From: a virus
DNA: 48,239 nt
Strand: one strand, 5' to 3'
Virus record (IMG/VR): IMGVR_UViG_3300008448_000147
Span: 1 to 48,239 of that record
A program made the position numbers and the translations under genes. Shown here one piece after another: positions 45,122-48,239 of this stretch; position 1 is the stretch's first letter; each line of letters begins with the position of its first letter. The notes below the pieces were generated by a model, which was not told the origin of the DNA, did not search any database, and saw nothing but the letters and a program-made list of their open reading frames with translations.

Positions 45122-46012
45122 TCATAATTGTAAAATATTTTTTACAATTTCATAATATTTTTCGAAGCATTTTTCGGGAGTGTGAAACTTTGTGTAAGAT
45201 TCATACGCAGCTTCTCCATAGTCAATATATCTCTTATTTTCCATTGTGTAAAGTATTTTTTCTTTTAAATCCTGAAAATCATCTCTTATTTCTATATAAC
45301 TATCGAATAGTATACCATCTTTTGATGTAGATTTTAGTTTTAATTTTGGCATTATTATAGCGCATTTTGTACTTGCCAATTCCCAAGTTCTTTTAGAGTC
45401 ATAAGAATTACCAAAATAATTTAGTCCTATTTTTGAAGAATTTATAACTTCTGTATATTTTTTAGTAATTTTATCAGCTACACCTACATGATCATCAACA
45501 TCAATATGCCAGTTCATATTTTTTAACTCATTCACTGATAGTTGCTTAATGTGCTCAACAAACGGTTTCCTTCTTCCAGAAGTCATTCTTCCTATAAAAG
45601 ATAAATCGATCTCTTTTAATTGAAATCTTTGATCATATTTTGTAGCAACAGGAAAATGAAATCCATATACAGGGCTTTTCCATGGATTTTTTGAATTATC
45701 TGTCAACTCTCTATGCATTATTAAGTCTGGTTTTCTATTGCTCCAAATTTGTATATCTTCAAAGTCGGTATCATCGTGTTGAATAAGATTAGAGAATCTA
45801 TAATATGTATCTATTATTTTATTAGTTATTGGTATAGTATTCCACTCATGAAGATATAAAACAATATTTTGATAATCATGTACTGGCTTAAAATCTGCTA
45901 GGTTTGTTTCATATACATAATCACACTTATAGCCTAATTCTTCAAATTTTTTGAAATAAAAATTTGCATTATCAACCCAAGAATAAGAAAAAAATAAAAA
46001 ATCTTTAGTCAT
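45122..46012 (-). CDS. CgeB-like GT-B glycosyltransferase
   Basis: A 296-residue protein with the layout of the CgeB-like glycosyltransferases (GT-B fold). The N-terminal half is the variable acceptor domain, with YQNIVLYLHEWN and a short EDIQIWSNRKPDLIMHRE. The C-terminal half contains LSFIGRMTSGRRKPFVEHI, then SSKIGLNYFGNSYDSKRTWE. It ends in the ELASTKCAIIMPKLK and FDSYIEIRDDFQDL segments that bind the nucleotide-sugar. GAGG precedes the ATG. It probably transfers a sugar within the local glycan pathway; the donor cannot be read. Confidence 0.78.
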   Translation of the reverse strand: MTKDFLFFSYSWVDNANFYFKKFEELGYKCDYVYETNLADFKPVHDYQNIVLYLHEWNTIPITNKIIDTYYRFSNLIQHDDTDFEDIQIWSNRKPDLIMHRELTDNSKNPWKSPVYGFHFPVATKYDQRFQLKEIDLSFIGRMTSGRRKPFVEHIKQLSVNELKNMNWHIDVDDHVGVADKITKKYTEVINSSKIGLNYFGNSYDSKRTWELASTKCAIIMPKLKLKSTSKDGILFDSYIEIRDDFQDLKEKILYTMENKRYIDYGEAAYESYTKFHTPEKCFEKYYEIVKNILQL

Positions 46013-46333
46013 TTATACCTCATATTTATCATTTGGAACAGAAGCTGTTTTTACAACAACTATTTTGCAATCTTCTAAAAATTCAGGATCTGCTATTTCT
46101 AGCGGTTCAAGAATAAAAATATCACCTGGGTTGATTTCTTTTCCGCATATTACCATCTTACCAGAAATTAAGCAGTTAATTTCTGTAGCAATTTTATGAT
46201 AATGTTTAGGCCACTTTTCACCTTTTTTATGAATAAGTATTCCAACTTCAAAGAGGTCAGTTTTATAAACGCTCGGATTGAAATTTCCTACCATCCAACC
46301 TCTCCACATATTATTTATATTATCTATTTTCAT
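46013..46333 (-). CDS. Cupin-domain protein
   Basis: A 106-residue single-domain cupin. Cupin motif 1 is exact: G followed by five residues, then HYH, four residues, E, six residues and G (from GEKWPKHYH to LISGK). Motif 2 (GDIFILEPLE) lacks the usual histidine, so metal binding would depend on the motif-1 residues or be altered. Cupins in sugar clusters can be epimerases, isomerases or sensors. Its stop is adjacent to the next start. In this cluster it may act on the same precursor as the RLP, which is inference. Confidence 0.75.
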   Translation of the reverse strand: MKIDNINNMWRGWMVGNFNPSVYKTDLFEVGILIHKKGEKWPKHYHKIATEINCLISGKMVICGKEINPGDIFILEPLEIADPEFLEDCKIVVVKTASVPNDKYEV

Positions 46334-47070
46334 CTCTTAAGCCTATATTCTAAATCATATCTTAAATTATTATCTATTGTTAAAGGTATTTTTAGATCAT
46401 TATTTTTTAAAGTATATTCAAGCATGGTTTCTGCAGAAAAATTATTATATTTTTTAAAATTTTCAATACTCAAAGCATAGATATTTTTCATAATATCAAA
46501 AGCTTCAGGTTTTATATATACGATATAGTCTCTTATATTGTAATAATTTTCTACTCCATAAGAATCTCCAACGACAATTTTTTCATCCACAAAATTAAAT
46601 GGCTTTAATAAATCAATATCAAATCGACTTCTGATAAGAAAATCATATTTTTCATAGTTTTTTATAGATTTAAAACCCTCAGACACAGCATACCATTGCG
46701 AAGTTAATCTATTTACTGCCTCTTCTGGTACATTTCCACCTTGATATGTTTTGTATTGACTATTTTCCGTATTCCAAGTTCCATATTTGGTAGGATGTAT
46801 TTCTATATTTTTTTTATTGTATTCAAAAAAACCCCTAGATTCATTTATTACTATCACCTTAGTCCAAGGAGAATAAACAGATAATAATTTTTTCATAGAC
46901 TCTTCAGAGTGATAAAAATCAGTAAGATGATCCGTATTATTCCAGGTGGAGATGTATATATCACAATCATATAAATCTAATAAATTTTTCTTTAAATTAA
47001 GAAATGTATCCATATATGTTCTTAAATGACCGCTTAGTACTAATGCTATTTTTTTATTTTCTGTTTTCAT
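46330..47070 (-). CDS. Glycosyltransferase-like protein, WavE-type layout
   Basis: A 246-residue protein starting with IALVLSGHLRTYMDTF, then CDIYISTWNNTDHL, and later FLIRSRFDIDLLKPF. This order (strand, D-x-x-I-S-T-W, R-F-D metal-binding-like motif) parallels the WavE-like protein at 42543-43328, where IISTWEGQNN and FKIRNDCLV occupy the same places. The C-terminus is helical and Lys-rich. I infer a GT-A-type transferase for a surface glycan. It overlaps the nucleotidyltransferase gene by 17 bases and the cupin gene by an ATGA. Confidence 0.65.
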   Translation of the reverse strand: MKTENKKIALVLSGHLRTYMDTFLNLKKNLLDLYDCDIYISTWNNTDHLTDFYHSEESMKKLLSVYSPWTKVIVINESRGFFEYNKKNIEIHPTKYGTWNTENSQYKTYQGGNVPEEAVNRLTSQWYAVSEGFKSIKNYEKYDFLIRSRFDIDLLKPFNFVDEKIVVGDSYGVENYYNIRDYIVYIKPEAFDIMKNIYALSIENFKKYNNFSAETMLEYTLKNNDLKIPLTIDNNLRYDLEYRLKR

Positions 47071-47782
47071 AAATTTTTATGTCCTCCGGCGTTCCTAAAG
47101 AATAAAATTCACCCTTATTGAGAGAGTGATAACCTATGTTCATACCTTTTTTTATTAAATAATTATATGTTTTAGATACATAAAATTCATTATTAACTCT
47201 ATCATTGTTTTTTAACAATTCCACCGCAGAGTTTACAAAATAGCTTCCTTTTCTCCAATAATGAATACCGCATAAAGCCAAATTAGAAATAGCAGTTTTT
47301 TCATCTAACAGTAGACCTAAATTATTTTCATCTGTTTTTATAAAACTATAAGGACTCTTTTCTCCCACTATTATATTATCATAAGGATAAGTAGCAACAC
47401 AGCCATCGAGATTTTTTCTTCGACATGAATTTAAAAATAAGTTACTATCCCAGATAGTTCTTTGATCACAATTTGTAGTGATAAGTTCTGTATCATTATC
47501 TATAAATTCTTTTGCTAATAATATAGAGCTTACTGTACCATCAGTTAAATAATCAATTTCAATAATTATAGAGTCGGGCTTAGTATTATATAATACATCT
47601 TTTAGCTTATCAGAAAAGTTACTTTTTCTAATTACAAATATATATTGTCCTTCTATTCCTAGACTATCTATAGCGTGTTGAACTATTGTTTTTTCCTCTA
47701 TTTTAATTAATGGTTTTGGATCTAAATATCCCGCATCAAAAAATCTCTTCCCAAGACCAACCATCGGTATAACTATATTCAT
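47054..47782 (-). CDS. Sugar-phosphate nucleotidyltransferase
   Basis: A 242-residue GT-A fold nucleotidyltransferase. The N-terminus, IPMVGLGKRFFDAGYLDPKP, is the nucleotide-binding loop (P-M-x-G-x-G-x-R-F) followed by the PKPLI lysine. TTNCDQRTIWDS carries the aspartate expected to bind Mg2+. The pattern is that of enzymes activating sugar-1-phosphates, or similar alcohol phosphates, to NDP or CDP derivatives. An AAGGA precedes the ATG, which overlaps the HAD gene stop as ATGA, so the two are coupled. Pairs of HAD phosphatase and nucleotidyltransferase are common in heptose and capsule pathways; the exact sugar is unknown. Confidence 0.8.
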   Translation of the reverse strand: MNIVIPMVGLGKRFFDAGYLDPKPLIKIEEKTIVQHAIDSLGIEGQYIFVIRKSNFSDKLKDVLYNTKPDSIIIEIDYLTDGTVSSILLAKEFIDNDTELITTNCDQRTIWDSNLFLNSCRRKNLDGCVATYPYDNIIVGEKSPYSFIKTDENNLGLLLDEKTAISNLALCGIHYWRKGSYFVNSAVELLKNNDRVNNEFYVSKTYNYLIKKGMNIGYHSLNKGEFYSLGTPEDIKIYENRK

Positions 47783-48239
47783 ATGTATTCCTTCATAAGG
47801 TCTATATTAACCTGTTTAGCATTATCGACTTTTATTATAAAAGCGCCGGCACCAGAAGCTGCTTCAATTCCTTTTGGAGAATCTTCCACTATTATAGTTT
47901 CGTTTGGAGAGACATTAAAAAAATTAATACAATTTATATAACCTTCTGGGTTTGGTTTTGGAGAATTAACGTCTTGATTTGTGATCAGTTTATCTAACGA
48001 GGATAAAACACCTGCTTTTTTCAGGATCAATTCGGCAGTTTTTCTTATGCTATTAGTATAGCAAGCAATTTTAATATTTTTATCTTTTAAGTATTTTAAT
48101 AGTTCTACTTTAGAAGAATCATACGCGCAAAGATCATTTATTAATTTTATAGTATTTTCTTGTTTTAGTGATTCTATGGTATCAAATAAATTTTCTGTGA
48201 CCATCCCTTTATCTTTTAATTTTTTTAATTTTATTTTTG
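47779..48239 (-). CDS. HAD-superfamily phosphatase, partial
   Basis: The frame is open to the window edge, so the N-terminus with the catalytic DxD motif is missing. An internal ATG at 48204 is unlikely to be the true start. Motif II is ACYTNSIRKTAE, motif III is K in NSPKPNPEGY, and motif IV is ETIIVEDSPKGIEAA with the VEDS acidic pair. These are the features of beta-phosphoglucomutase/phosphoglycolate phosphatase-type subfamily I HADs. It would remove a phosphate from a small sugar phosphate. It is coupled by ATGA to the nucleotidyltransferase gene. Confidence 0.82.
   Translation of the reverse strand, partial: KIKLKKLKDKGMVTENLFDTIESLKQENTIKLINDLCAYDSSKVELLKYLKDKNIKIACYTNSIRKTAELILKKAGVLSSLDKLITNQDVNSPKPNPEGYINCINFFNVSPNETIIVEDSPKGIEAASGAGAFIIKVDNAKQVNIDLMKEYI

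Noticed and set aside
1-48239. tRNA genes, CRISPR arrays, insertion sequences or attachment sites
   Set aside because: No cloverleaf, spaced direct repeats, transposase or integrase could be found on reading the gaps; coding density leaves almost no room for them.

Overview
The window is a continuous piece of a double-stranded DNA bacteriophage genome with a contractile (myovirus-type) tail. Every gene I accept is on the minus strand, so transcription runs from base 48239 towards base 1. The phage assignment rests on T4-like markers: a GPW/gp25 baseplate wedge, a gp6/baseplate-J protein, a gp15-like tail terminator, a tail hub carrying a peptidoglycan hydrolase, tail fibres, a T4 gp55-like late sigma factor, and DNA metabolism genes (gp47/SbcD nuclease, primase, RuvC). 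The DNA is AT-rich and densely packed, with many ATGA or TAATG gene junctions. I see no tRNA, rRNA, CRISPR array, insertion sequence, integrase or attachment site. The giant Ser/Thr/Asn-rich structural proteins and overall style suggest an aquatic T4-related phage. The host cannot be read from the sequence.

In transcription order, bases 48239-41195 hold a sugar and cell-surface module: a HAD phosphatase (cut by the window edge), a sugar nucleotidyltransferase, a glycosyltransferase-like protein, a cupin, a CgeB-like glycosyltransferase, a RuBisCO-like protein (RLP), a SAM methyltransferase, a WavE-like glycosyltransferase, a compact glycerophosphodiesterase-like protein and a GDP-L-fucose synthase-like epimerase. 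The RLP keeps the lysine that would be carbamylated and its metal-binding Asp/Glu, but has lost the loop-6 lysine and the His/Arg residues needed for carboxylation. It is therefore most likely a form-IV enzyme in an unknown, probably sugar-related, step. This cluster is the most novel part of the window.

Bases 41193-39484 hold small regulatory genes: a 59-residue protein, an FmdB-type zinc ribbon, a membrane-anchored protein, the gp55-like sigma factor (TTG start) and a 94-residue helical protein. Bases 39479-6306 form the tail and baseplate module: NlpC/P60 hub protein, a 334-residue virion protein, a 2226-residue giant, gp25, gp6, a DNRLRE-like protein, a 3250-residue giant with LamG-like and beta-propeller-like regions, a series of structural proteins including two paralogous pairs, the gp15-like terminator and small helical proteins. 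Bases 6325-3411 hold fibre-type proteins, one with a typical receptor-binding C-terminus. Bases 3411-1 hold RuvC, primase, two small proteins sharing an N-terminal motif, and the SbcD/gp47 nuclease, which runs off the window.

The genes fit together as a late region. The sigma factor would direct late transcription of the tail module. The sugar module could build or modify a glycan on the host surface or on the virion itself. The closing DNA genes serve recombination, priming and junction resolution.
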